DNA of 64,000 bases, taken from Emcibacter sp048269205 (GTDB taxonomy: Bacteria; Pseudomonadota; Alphaproteobacteria; Sphingomonadales; Emcibacteraceae). Positions 43,547-53,000 of the stretch are shown piece after piece. A program made the translations under genes and the position numbers. Below the pieces are notes generated by a model. That model did not search any database and had not been told where the DNA came from. It was given only the letters and a program-made list of their open reading frames with translations. Position 1 is the stretch's first letter; each line of letters opens with the position of its first letter. The DNA lies in NCBI RefSeq assembly GCF_048269205.1, contig NZ_JBLXJC010000002.1:372001-436000 (forward strand), in the 5' to 3' direction.

Positions 43547-45598
43547 CTAGAACCTCTGAGCCAGAGTAACCTTGATGTTCCGGCCCGGCTCAACATCATT
43601 CAGAACCAGCGGTCCGAATACTGGATGGGTTGTGGCCCCATAGCGTGACGCATGTGATGTATATTGCTTGTCGAACAGGTTATCGACACCGAATGTCAGG
43701 GTCATGCCCTCCATAGACAGGGGATTTTCCCAACGTGCCGAAATATTATGAATGGTATAACCTTCCTTGACTGTCCCCAGCGCATCTGTCAGCTCGAACA
43801 CGGCATCCAGATTATAGTTCAGGGTCAATTGCAGATCAGGCACTTCATAGGTCACATCAAATCCAAGGGTATCCCCCACTTCACGCAGATTTTCACCAAG
43901 AAGGGAGGTATCAAGACCTTCGTTATCCAGTTCAGAGGATGAATAGGTCAGCAATACATCAAGACCGTTGAAGACCAGTCCGGCACTTGCTTCGAAACCG
44001 TTGATTTTCGCTGTGCCGATATTTGCATCCCAGACATCGCCTGTGGCGCTGCCAGGAACGGAAACAGAGGCGATATAGTCATCAATATTGGTCCAGAAGA
44101 AGTTGGCGCCGGTATAAAGCTCAACATTTTCAATGGTTGTGCTGTAACGGAAACCAACTTCGATATTGTCCCCTGTTTCAGCTTCCACGTCCGGGTTAAC
44201 AACCCGGTTTGCACCAGACCCGGTGAAGACCTCGGCCAGTTCCGGGCCACGGAACAGTGTGGTATAGCTCGCCAGAAGGCTGAGGCCATCAACGACCTTA
44301 ACTTCGCCGGCGATACCAAAGGTCAGTTCATCCCAGGAACCTTCGGAATCAAGCTCTTCATAATTGACCTTATAGTCGTTATAGCGCAGGCCCGGGCGGA
44401 TGATGAAACGTTCACTGATGGTCATTTCATTTTCCAGGAAAATCGCCAGGGATTTTGCATCTTCCTTGATGGCCGGAACACCACCAGCCACATCGGATAC
44501 ATATTCGAGATTCTGGTCAAAATATTCCAGACCATAATTCAGGCTGTGAACAACCGGACCTGACTCAAATGTTGAATTGGCCAGGATATAGGCGCCATAG
44601 TTGTCCGCATCGGCCTGTTTGAAAGTTCCGGCACTCCGAGGAATGGCCGGATTGGTTTCATCGCGCCACAGGGACATGTCATTCATGTAAAAGGTCGCGC
44701 TGAGCTGCAGATTTTCCTCCAGATCAAGGGAGTAAGTGGCATTGATGGTCTTGCGCTCATATTCTGTCGGCAAGAGGATATCACCGGTAATGGCGGCGTT
44801 GGTCCGAACGCCCATATCCGGACGCTGGGTGTAATCCCCTTCATCGGAAAGCTGGTCAAAACTGACTTCAAAGCGCTGATTCTCCGTCAGATCTACACCC
44901 ACTTTCAGCATCAGGTCCTGGGTGGTGCCATCACTGCCGATTGTCTCCACACCTTCGCCGTCTTCGAAATTATCCCGGTCGATATAGTTATAATAGGCAA
45001 GCACATCCACCCGGTCGGAGACACGGCCATACAGGGTGCCGGAAAAGCTGAGCTGGGCATTGCTGTTATAGCCACCGCTCACACGGCCACCGATACGGTC
45101 GCTTTCATCTTCCAGAAGATCACCGGCATCCTTGGTGACAAAGCGAACCGCACCGCCCTGGCCGCCGTCAATCACGGAGGTGGCCCCGAGCTGCAGGTCT
45201 GCGGATTTCAGGATATCCGGGTTGATCAGCAGGTTACCCATGTGATGATAGAGATAGTTGGTCTGCAGCGCGCCGTCGATATAGACATTCAGGCGACGGT
45301 CATCAAGACCACGAATGTTTATCCGGGAGTTAACGGAATGGGTGCCGCCGATTTCGACGCCCGGCAGTTGCCGAAGAAGGTCGCTCAGGTGATCCGCCTG
45401 TTTGAGGGCGATTTCCTGTTCCCCAAGATACAGCGAATTGGAACGCACCTGGGTGCCCCATGTCACTACTTCTTCCAGTTCCTTGCCATTACTGTCAACA
45501 TAGGCCTCTTCAGCACCGGCTGTAGTTGCCAGCGCGGCAGCCAGGGCAATGCCACTGACGGATAAAAGAACGTTATTTCTTTTCGTGGTAACAGACAT
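43547..45598 (-). CDS. TonB-dependent outer-membrane receptor
   Basis: This is an outer-membrane barrel importing a ligand, probably an iron complex, using TonB energy. The 683-residue protein has a signal peptide (cleavage near ATTAGA), a TonB box-like EEVVTWG segment, a plug domain (about 50-170; LSDLLRQLPGVEIGG and NSRINIRGLDDRRLNVYIDG), and a barrel ending in the aromatic terminus KVTLAQRF. The ATG at 45598 has GAGGAAGAGA upstream; five codons further up remain open. A Fur-like box lies 75 bp upstream. Ligand is unknown; the iron assignment comes from the operator and neighbours. Confidence 0.9.
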   Translation of the reverse strand: MSVTTKRNNVLLSVSGIALAAALATTAGAEEAYVDSNGKELEEVVTWGTQVRSNSLYLGEQEIALKQADHLSDLLRQLPGVEIGGTHSVNSRINIRGLDDRRLNVYIDGALQTNYLYHHMGNLLINPDILKSADLQLGATSVIDGGQGGAVRFVTKDAGDLLEDESDRIGGRVSGGYNSNAQLSFSGTLYGRVSDRVDVLAYYNYIDRDNFEDGEGVETIGSDGTTQDLMLKVGVDLTENQRFEVSFDQLSDEGDYTQRPDMGVRTNAAITGDILLPTEYERKTINATYSLDLEENLQLSATFYMNDMSLWRDETNPAIPRSAGTFKQADADNYGAYILANSTFESGPVVHSLNYGLEYFDQNLEYVSDVAGGVPAIKEDAKSLAIFLENEMTISERFIIRPGLRYNDYKVNYEELDSEGSWDELTFGIAGEVKVVDGLSLLASYTTLFRGPELAEVFTGSGANRVVNPDVEAETGDNIEVGFRYSTTIENVELYTGANFFWTNIDDYIASVSVPGSATGDVWDANIGTAKINGFEASAGLVFNGLDVLLTYSSSELDNEGLDTSLLGENLREVGDTLGFDVTYEVPDLQLTLNYNLDAVFELTDALGTVKEGYTIHNISARWENPLSMEGMTLTFGVDNLFDKQYTSHASRYGATTHPVFGPLVLNDVEPGRNIKVTLAQRF

Positions 45599-45674
45599 AT
45601 CTCTTCCTCTCATATATGCTATTTATTTTGCGAGTTAATTGCATCTAGCAGATAAAAGCGCCCCATGAAAGAAG

Positions 45675-45693
45675 AAAATGAGAATTATTATTA
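45675..45693 (-). promoter_or_regulatory. putative Fur box of the TonB receptor
   Basis: On the plus strand AAAATGAGAATTATTATTA is close to the AATGAGAATTATTAT form of the Fur box. It lies 75 bp upstream of the receptor start and after the ApbE stop codon. Confidence 0.6.
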
Positions 45694-45722
45694 AAAATAA
45701 ACAGAGCAATTTTACAGCGCCA

Positions 45723-46631
45723 TTATTGCGTGACAGGACTTAAATCCATCATTTTCGAAAGCCCCGGGGTGATGAAAAAACCGCCGCCGGACACCTGAAA
45801 AAGAGCCGTCAGCCCCTGCTCTTCTGCGATCGTTTTGCCCTTCGCCGCCTCAAGGGAAAAAAGAGCCGTCGCCCAGGCATCAGCCCACATACAACTGTTG
45901 TGAAAAACAGTCACCGAAGCAAGTTGACGATCATGATCACAGGTGTTTCTGATGATATGGGACATTCTGTTTCCGCCTGTTGCGAGAAACCTGTTGCTGT
46001 TACCGGAGCTGGCCACCGCCAAGCCGTGTAATGCGGCAACAAATACGTCCTCGCCTCCAGCAACAGTTTCTACATCAACCCACCAGGGGGTCCTGTCCGC
46101 CTTAACCCCGCGCCCGACATATTCGCCGCCAATTTCAACCAGGAAATTTTGAATGCCGCATTGTTCCAGTATTTCCGCCATGCCATCAACCACATACCCT
46201 TTGGCAATGGCCGACAGGTCCAGCATGACATTCCCGGACTGATGCAACTGCCCTGACGAAGCATCCCAGTCCAGGCCCTTCCAATCAGCGGAGGCCTCAA
46301 CCTGTGGCTGGCCATTGCCGCCCGGGCCGAATTCCAGATCCTTGGTATAACTACCAAGACATGGATTGAACGCCCCGTCCGTCAGGTGCGCCAGCTCCAG
46401 TGCCGCAGACAATATGCTTGCGAAACCCTCAGGAATCTCAAATATTTCACCGGCCTTTGCCCGGTTGAAACGACTGATGGTAGAGCTATCTTCCCAGTTA
46501 CTGAATTCGCTGATTGATTGGGAAAAGAGCTGTTCAAACTGGTCCTGGATATCGCGGTCATCTAACGCGGCATCCCGGTAGAATCTGGCCGACCAGGCTG
46601 TCCCCATGGTCTGCCCATTCAAATCTGACAA
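45723..46631 (-). CDS. apbE: ApbE-family FAD:protein FMN transferase
   Basis: This enzyme attaches FMN covalently to Thr/Ser of target redox proteins, using FAD and Mg2+. The 302-residue protein has the family landmarks GQTMGTAWSARF, LSAIAKGYVVDG, VEIGGEYVGRG, the LAVASSGNSNRF segment and WADAWATALF. No signal peptide or lipobox is seen, unlike many ApbE proteins, so it may act in the cytoplasm or the N-terminus may be misjudged. The TTG at 46631 is chosen because TGAGGA lies 7 nt upstream; the frame is open further up but has no canonical start. It lies 71 bp after DUF4198. Confidence 0.9.
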   Translation of the reverse strand: MSDLNGQTMGTAWSARFYRDAALDDRDIQDQFEQLFSQSISEFSNWEDSSTISRFNRAKAGEIFEIPEGFASILSAALELAHLTDGAFNPCLGSYTKDLEFGPGGNGQPQVEASADWKGLDWDASSGQLHQSGNVMLDLSAIAKGYVVDGMAEILEQCGIQNFLVEIGGEYVGRGVKADRTPWWVDVETVAGGEDVFVAALHGLAVASSGNSNRFLATGGNRMSHIIRNTCDHDRQLASVTVFHNSCMWADAWATALFSLEAAKGKTIAEEQGLTALFQVSGGGFFITPGLSKMMDLSPVTQ

Positions 46632-46702
46632 GACAAAATCCTCAGGCGGCGGCTTGACCGCCCGGGGATCAATCTCTGTCGGGATTATGACATGCTTCCG
46701 CT

Positions 46703-47521
46703 TTATGGCTGTAGCGCCTCAAAGGTCAGGACATAGGAATGAACACGGGTCAGGTCCAGGCCATCTACCTTTTCATTCTGTCCCCTGTGCCCGGTGCTGA
46801 GCCAGTAACGGCCAGCCTCGGTCAGGGTAAAGCTGATTTTGCCATCCTTGTCAGTCTTCAATTTCAGGGCCTGCTCGTCATTACGGTAGCGGTCCTGCCC
46901 CCGGATCAAGGTTACCTCAAGACCTTCGGCGGCCTTGCCGTCTTTCAGGAAGAGGAAGGATACCTCTTCGCCGGTAAAGACATCGTTGGGGTGGGTTACA
47001 GGCTGAATTTCAATCCCGTCCCCTTCGGCCTTGAAAATGTCTGTGGAAGGCGCCCCAAGAGTTACATAGCTTTCGACCCGTCGTTTGACCTGCATGAACC
47101 TGGCGTCCTGTTTTTCATGCAGTCCCTGGCCCTTTAACTGCTCCAGGGACCCGCGGCGGCGCAGGGTTTCGCCATTTTCCTTCCACATGACAAAATACAT
47201 ATCCCCCCGGTCGGCAATCCGGTAAGTGCCCTGATGTTTCAATTCCACGTCAAAGGTGGTCCTCATCTTCCCCTGCATACCATTGTTTTTCTCTACGGGG
47301 CTTCCGTCCGGCGCCGTCACATGCAGGTCCGCAAGTTGTGGCGCCACATGGTTGGAGAAAAACAGGTTATTGGAGATTGCCGCGTCAACCGTGATCCATT
47401 CCTGTTCACCGGACAGGGTGAAGGTGGACGGCAACAGCCAGAATCTGTGTGCCTGGGCACTGGCCAAAGTGGTGAAAAACACCATCAGGGAAATTAAGGT
47501 GGTTCTGATCAAAAGTGACAT
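46703..47521 (-). CDS. periplasmic DUF4198 protein
   Basis: This 272-residue secreted protein has a signal peptide ending LASAQA/HRFW, so the mature protein probably starts with histidine. DUF4198 members relate to NikM-type metal-handling proteins. Visible features are the N-terminal HRFWLLPSTFTLS block and a C-terminal immunoglobulin-like strand domain (EVTLIRGQDRYRNDE, GRYWLSTGHRGQ). It follows the DUF2271 gene by 26 bp, in one operon. Metal transfer across the periplasm is the best guess; it has not been demonstrated. Confidence 0.82.
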   Translation of the reverse strand: MSLLIRTTLISLMVFFTTLASAQAHRFWLLPSTFTLSGEQEWITVDAAISNNLFFSNHVAPQLADLHVTAPDGSPVEKNNGMQGKMRTTFDVELKHQGTYRIADRGDMYFVMWKENGETLRRRGSLEQLKGQGLHEKQDARFMQVKRRVESYVTLGAPSTDIFKAEGDGIEIQPVTHPNDVFTGEEVSFLFLKDGKAAEGLEVTLIRGQDRYRNDEQALKLKTDKDGKISFTLTEAGRYWLSTGHRGQNEKVDGLDLTRVHSYVLTFEALQP

Positions 47522-47547
47522 GGCAAACTCTCCTTCGGTTCCGGTGC

Positions 47548-48075
47548 CTATTCCGGTGATATTTTCAGGGTGACTGACCCCAGCTCAAGACTGCCGCTGA
47601 CCTGCTGTGCCTGAGGATTGTCCCCCGGCCAGCTAAATGGCAGGCTTAACACTTCCCTGCCCCCCACCTCGCGGGAGGCCTCCACATGCAGCAGATATTC
47701 CCCTGCCTCGAGCCCGGCAAAGGGACTGTCCGGTCCGGAAAAGGTCAGATGATGAGTACCCGGCGCCCGGGTGGGGCCTGTTACCCCGTCAATGGGAAGG
47801 TCAAGGCTCCGGCCAATACGGCGCCACCACTGGCGCATATCCTTCAGCCACTTGGTGCCTTCCCCCTCCGGGCCATTGTGTTGCTGGTACCAGACGGCCA
47901 GGGTACTGACCACTGAATGATCCGGTTTTGAAAGCCAGACAGCCACATAGGGGCGATGATATTCAGCCACCTGCAGACGCGGCAGTTCCAGGTTGATATC
48001 AACCTCCGCTGCTTCTGCAGCCTGCAGTGGTGCGCCAAGAAGGCCGAGGCTTGCCAGGGTGATTAATACGCGCAT
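47548..48075 (-). CDS. DUF2271 protein with flavinylation-like motif
   Basis: This 175-residue periplasmic protein has a signal peptide ending near LQAAEA. DUF2271 features include RPYVAVWLSKPDHSVVSTLAVWYQ and a KWLKDMRQWWRRIG segment. D96-G-V-T-G-P-T102 resembles the D-x-x-(S/T)-G-A-(S/T) site on which ApbE places FMN, with Pro in place of Ala. It lies 9 bp after the PepSY gene and upstream of DUF4198 and apbE. A redox role with covalent FMN is inferred from this motif and from the operon partners. Confidence 0.85.
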   Translation of the reverse strand: MRVLITLASLGLLGAPLQAAEAAEVDINLELPRLQVAEYHRPYVAVWLSKPDHSVVSTLAVWYQQHNGPEGEGTKWLKDMRQWWRRIGRSLDLPIDGVTGPTRAPGTHHLTFSGPDSPFAGLEAGEYLLHVEASREVGGREVLSLPFSWPGDNPQAQQVSGSLELGSVTLKISPE

Positions 48076-48084
48076 CTTTACTCC

Positions 48085-48732
48085 CTAGTGAATAAACAGA
48101 ACAATCAAAAGCAGCGGAAGAACAAACCCCGCTCCAACCACAGGCCAGGTTGCCGGCCGTTTTCCGGCATGTATCTGCAACAGCCACAGGCCAGTCAGGC
48201 AGAAAATCACACAGGCAACGGAAAAAACATCAATGAACCAGGCCCAGGCGGTTCCGGTATTTCGACCCTTATGCAGGTCATTCAGATAAGACACAAACCC
48301 CCGGCTGGTAACTTCATGGATCACTTCGCCGCTGTTGAGATCTATACTCAACCAGCCATCCCCGCCGGGACGCGGCAGGCCGATATAAACATCCACAGGC
48401 GACCATTCGACCTGTTTGCCCGTCACATCAACATCAAGTTCACTCTGCAACCAGGAAACCACATCCCCCGGCAACATTTCCATGTCTTCCGGCTTCGGCG
48501 CACCGGCCAGAGACACCAGAAGATCGGCGGGCACAACAGCCGTCTCTTCGCTGGTTACAGGTGTTGAGGAAATCTGGTGAGCATGGTTAAGCGTTATACC
48601 CGTGATAGCAAACAAAAGCATACCAACAAGGCAGATAGCGCTGGAAATCCAGTGCCAGGTCCTGACCTGCCGTTTCAACCAGGACCCGTTCCCTCCATTC
48701 CTTGCTCGTGCTGACTGGTTTGCCCGTTGCAT
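48085..48732 (-). CDS. PepSY-associated transmembrane protein
   Basis: This 215-residue inner-membrane protein carries a PepSY-TM pattern: a basic N-terminus, helix 1 (HWISSAICLVGMLLFAITG with THE following LNHAH histidines), a periplasmic domain of about 110 residues, helix 2 (WFIDVFSVACVIFCLTGLWLL) and a third helix at the end. Membrane histidines near both helices could bind haem, as in PepSY-linked ferric reductases. It is the first gene of the Fur-controlled group. A role in passing electrons to the periplasmic flavoprotein is inference. The start site is weakly supported. Confidence 0.8.
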   Translation of the reverse strand: MQRANQSARARNGGNGSWLKRQVRTWHWISSAICLVGMLLFAITGITLNHAHQISSTPVTSEETAVVPADLLVSLAGAPKPEDMEMLPGDVVSWLQSELDVDVTGKQVEWSPVDVYIGLPRPGGDGWLSIDLNSGEVIHEVTSRGFVSYLNDLHKGRNTGTAWAWFIDVFSVACVIFCLTGLWLLQIHAGKRPATWPVVGAGFVLPLLLIVLFIH

Positions 48733-48835
48733 TCACGCCATCTTTTGCCGTACCAGAGCCGGATAAAACACTGTTCGTCCTGCTTACCGGAAATAAATTA
48801 TCGCAACGGTTATAAACCATACACCGGCCATTATT

Positions 48836-48854
48836 GCAAGTGATTATCATTAAA
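48836..48854 (-). promoter_or_regulatory. putative Fur box upstream of the PepSY operon
   Basis: GCAAGTGATTATCATTAAA matches 13 of the 19 positions of the consensus Fur box, including the GATTATCATTA half. It lies about 104 bp upstream of the PepSY start at 48732. Confidence 0.65.
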
Positions 48855-48945
48855 GAAAGCTACCCGGCCCTCGACTTTCAATTGCTCCGGCGCCGCCAGG
48901 AAGCTATACTTCTCCCATAGAAAATAAACCGCCGGGGATACTCTC

Positions 48946-49473
48946 ATGACAAGACTTTCAGACCTTAAGGTAACCATGCCGTGCCTTCGGTTAACACCGG
49001 GCGCCTTTGTCCTTTCCTTTCTGGCATCTCTGATACTGGCGGCACCCGGCCATACCTCCCCCGCCAAGACACAGAAGGATCAGAACATGATGACCGCCAC
49101 AGGTGAATTTGATGTCAAACTTGTTCCCCAGGATGACGGGGATTTCAGCGCCGGGCGCCTGACCCTGGACAAAACATTCCAGGGTGACCTTACCGCCACC
49201 AGCAAGGGGCAGATGCTGAGCCACAGAAGTACAACAGACCAGACCTCGGCCGGTTATGTGGCCCTGGAGACGGTCACCGGCACACTGGCCGGCAGGAAAG
49301 GGAGTTTTGCCCTCCTGCACCGGGGCCTGATGCAGGACGGCGACCAGGAACTGGTGATCATGGTGTCACCGGGGTCCGGCAGCGGCGAGCTGGAGGGTCT
49401 CAGCGGCCAAATGGCCATCCGCATTGAGGACGGCAAGCATTTCTATGATTTCGAGTATCAGTTGGGCGAGTGA
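48946..49473 (+). CDS. DUF3224 domain protein
   Basis: This 175-residue protein has a C-terminal DUF3224 beta-barrel (from ATGEFDVKL at residue 50 to the end; LDKTFQGDLTATSKGQMLS and GSGSGELEGLSGQM are typical). The first 40 residues form a possible signal peptide (LTPGAFVLSFLASLILAAPGH). A second start at 49087 has AGAAGGA 7 nt upstream and would give a cytosolic protein of normal family length. Both starts have plausible ribosome sites. Function of the family is not established. Confidence 0.75.
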   Translation: MTRLSDLKVTMPCLRLTPGAFVLSFLASLILAAPGHTSPAKTQKDQNMMTATGEFDVKLVPQDDGDFSAGRLTLDKTFQGDLTATSKGQMLSHRSTTDQTSAGYVALETVTGTLAGRKGSFALLHRGLMQDGDQELVIMVSPGSGSGELEGLSGQMAIRIEDGKHFYDFEYQLGE

Positions 49474-49487
49474 CGCCGAACACCAGA

Positions 49488-49940
49488 TTACTCCACCGTC
49501 CAGCGGCAGAAACCTTTTTCGCTCACCTCCGCGCCAAGGTTTTTATAGAATTTAATGGCGCCCCTATTGTCGGTTTCCACTTCCCATTTCATCACCGCCA
49601 GCCCCCGGGCTTGGGCCTGCGCACGCGCGTCCCGCATCAGCGCTTTGCCGACACTTTGGCCGCGGAACTTCTCCCACACATAAAGGTCGTCAATCTGCAT
49701 CACGTCCGCCCCGCGCCAGATGGAGTAATTGACCGTCCAGGAGACATAACCCGCGACCGCGCCGTCCACCTCGGCAAGCAACACCCCGAACCGGGCGGGC
49801 TCAGAAGAGAAGCCCGCGCGCCGCAGTTCCTCCTTGCTGGTGGTGACATACTGTTCCTGGCCGTGATGGCGGGCAATGGCCATGATCAGGTCAAAGACAA
49901 TATCCACATCATCTGACGTGGCTTCGCGGATGGTGAGCAT
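49488..49940 (-). CDS. GNAT-family N-acetyltransferase
   Basis: This 150-residue acetyl-CoA-dependent transferase has the fold's motif A: LYVWEKFRGQSVGKALM, with the R/Q-x-x-G-x-A/G pyrophosphate loop. The N-terminal IREATSDDVDIVFDLI and C-terminal AIKFYKNLGA segments are also typical. Substrate is unknown. It converges with the DUF3224 gene with a 14-bp gap. Confidence 0.9.
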   Translation of the reverse strand: MLTIREATSDDVDIVFDLIMAIARHHGQEQYVTTSKEELRRAGFSSEPARFGVLLAEVDGAVAGYVSWTVNYSIWRGADVMQIDDLYVWEKFRGQSVGKALMRDARAQAQARGLAVMKWEVETDNRGAIKFYKNLGAEVSEKGFCRWTVE

Positions 49941-50013
49941 GATATATCCCTCTTTTTTCTATTTATTGATCTATCACTTTGCCACTTTTCTTTCCAGCTG
50001 CTAAATCTCTGTC

Positions 50014-53000
50014 ATGAGCAATGACACTCAAAAATGGCAGTTCTGGATCGATCGGGGCGGGACCTTTACCGACATTGTCGCGCGGGACCCGGACGGGATG
50101 ACGCACGCGAAAAAGCTGCTCAGTGAAAATCCGGAGCAATATGAGGATGCGGCGCTGGCCGGGATACGGCTGTTTTTGGGTCTCGGGCCCGGTGACAAAA
50201 TCCCTGCCGCCCGGGTGAAAAGCGTCAAGATGGGCACCACAGTGGCGACCAATGCGCTTTTGGAGCGCAAGGGCGACCGTACATTGCTGCTGATTACCAA
50301 GGGCTTCAAGGATGCGCTACGCATCGCTTACCAGAACCGGCCCGACCTGTTCGCCCTCAATGTAGAGCTGCCGGAATTGCTCTATGAACGGGTGATCGAG
50401 GTGGAGGAGCGGACCGGCGCCGACGGCACCCTCATCACGCCCCTGAACCTCTCTGACCTGGAGCCGCAACTGGTGGAGGCCCAGACAAGCGGCATTCATG
50501 CGGTTGCCATCGTCTCCATGCATGGCTACCACTATCCCGAACATGAACAACAGATCGCCACGCTCTGCCGGGAGGCGGGGTTTACCCAGATCAGCATGAG
50601 CCATGAGGTGAGCCCGCTGATGAAGCTGGTGAGCCGGGGCGACACCACCGTGGTCGATGCCTATCTTACCCCGGTATTGCGGCGCTATGTGGACCGGGTG
50701 CAGGAGGCCCTGGAAGGCGTGCCGCTTTATTTCATGCAGTCCAGTGGCGGCCTTGCCCATGCGGACCATTTCCAGGGCCGGGATGCGATCCTGTCGGGTC
50801 CGGCCGGCGGCATCGTCGGCGCAGCCAAAACTGCCGAACAGGCGGGTCATGCAAAAATCATCGGTTTCGACATGGGCGGCACAAGTACCGACGTCACCCA
50901 CTACCGCGGCGAGTATGAACGCAGCTTCGAGACCAAAGTGGCGGGCGTACGCATGCGCATCCCCATGATGCATATCCATACGGTGGCCGCAGGCGGCGGC
51001 TCGGTCTTAAGCTTTGACGGCAGCCGCTTCCGGGTCGGACCGTCGAGCGCCGGGGCCAACCCTGGGCCTGCCGCCTACCGGCGTGGCGGACCGCTGACGG
51101 TGACCGACTGCAATGTGCTTTTGGGCCGTATTTCGCCGGATCAGTTCCCCCATGTGTTCGGGCCCGAGGCCAATGAACCCTTGGACCGGGAGATGGTGGT
51201 GCAGCAGTTCGAAGAGATGCAGGCGGAGATGGAAGCCGCAGGCCTTGCGCGCCAGAGCATCGAGGACATGGCCGAGGGCTTCCTTGCCATTGCCGTCGAG
51301 AATATGGCCAGCGCCATCAAGAAAATCTCCACCCAGAAGGGCTATGACGTCAGCGGCTATTCGCTCGTGAGCTTCGGCGGCGCAGGCGGGCAGCACGCCT
51401 GCCTGGTGGCCGACCGGCTCGGCATGAAGAAAGTGTTCCTGCATCCGCTGGCGGGCGTCTTGAGCGCCTACGGCATCGGACTTGCCGACCTGGGGCATAT
51501 TTCCGAGGCGGCGCTGGAACTGCCGCTGGACGGGGAACACATGCTGGAAATTGAGGCCACTGCTGAGAAGCTCGCCCATGAGGCCCGGGAAGAGCTCACC
51601 CGGCAGGGCGTCCTGGACATGGACTGCGCCGTCACCTTAAGGGTCAAATACCGGGGCAGCGACAGCACCATTCCGGCACCTCTGGCCCGGCTTGAAGATA
51701 TACGCACCAGCTTTGAGGAACGGCATAAACAGCATTTCGGCTTTACCAGCCCCGGCAAGGAGCTGATCGTGGAATCCCTATGCGCCGAGGCCACCGGCGG
51801 CGGCGAAGCGCTTGGCGGCGCGAGCTTCACGCCCGCCGGAGACATCCCGGCCCGCACGATGCGCAAGATATATATAGGCGGCAAGTGGCTCGAGGCAACC
51901 GTCCTCCACCGCGATGACCTCCGGGGCGAAAAGATCATGGGCCCCACCGTGATCCTGGAGGAGCTCGGCACCAACCTCGTCCCCGCGGGCTGGCAGGGGG
52001 AACTGGACGACCACGGCAATCTGGTGCTGGAACGCATCAAAGAACTCAGCCGCACCCAGGCCATCGGCACCGGCGCCGACCCGGTGATGCTGGAGATTTT
52101 CAATAACCTGTTTATGTCCATCGCTGAGCAGATGGGCGCGGTGCTGGAGAATGTCGCCCATTCAGTCAATATGAAGGAGCGGCTCGATTTCTCCTGCGCC
52201 CTGTTCGACACTGAGGGCAACCTAGTCGCCAATGCGCCGCATATGCCGGTGCATCTCGGCAGTATGGGGGCCAGCGTCCAGGCGGTGATCCGCGCCCGGA
52301 CCGGGACCATGAAGCCGGGCGATGTTTATGTGTTGAACGATCCCTATAACGGTGGCACTCACCTGCCGGACATAACTATCATCAGCCCCTATTTCGGCGA
52401 TCAGGCGGAGCCGCTATTCTATCTCGCCACCCGCGGCCACCATGCGGACATCGGCGGCCTCACCCCCGGCAGCATGCCGCCGCTCTCAAGCTCCATCGAC
52501 CAGGAAGGCATCCTGTTTGATAATTTCCAGCTGGTGCAGGACGGGGAATTCCGGGAACAAGACCTGACCCGGCACCTGAAAAGCGGTCCCTACCCGGCCC
52601 GCAATGTGAGCCAGAATATCGCCGACATGAAGGCCCAGATCGCCGCCAACGAGAAAGGGGTGCGCGAGCTCGACCGCATGATTGCCGAATTCAGCCTGCC
52701 CGTTGTGAAGGCCTATATGGCACATGTGCAGGACAATGCGGAGGAAGCGGTACGCCGGGCGCTGGACAAACTTTCCGACGGCAGCTACGATTATCCGCTC
52801 GATAATGGCGCGGTGATCCGGGTCAGGGTCAGCATCGACCGGACCGCCCGGCGCGCCAGCGTAGATTTCACCGGCACCTCAGATCAGCTTGCGAGCAACT
52901 TCAACGCCCCGCTCGCCATCTGCCGCGCCGCGGTGCTTTATGTGTTCCGCTGCCTGGTCGATGACGACATCCCCATGAATGAGGGCTGTCTCAAGCCGGT

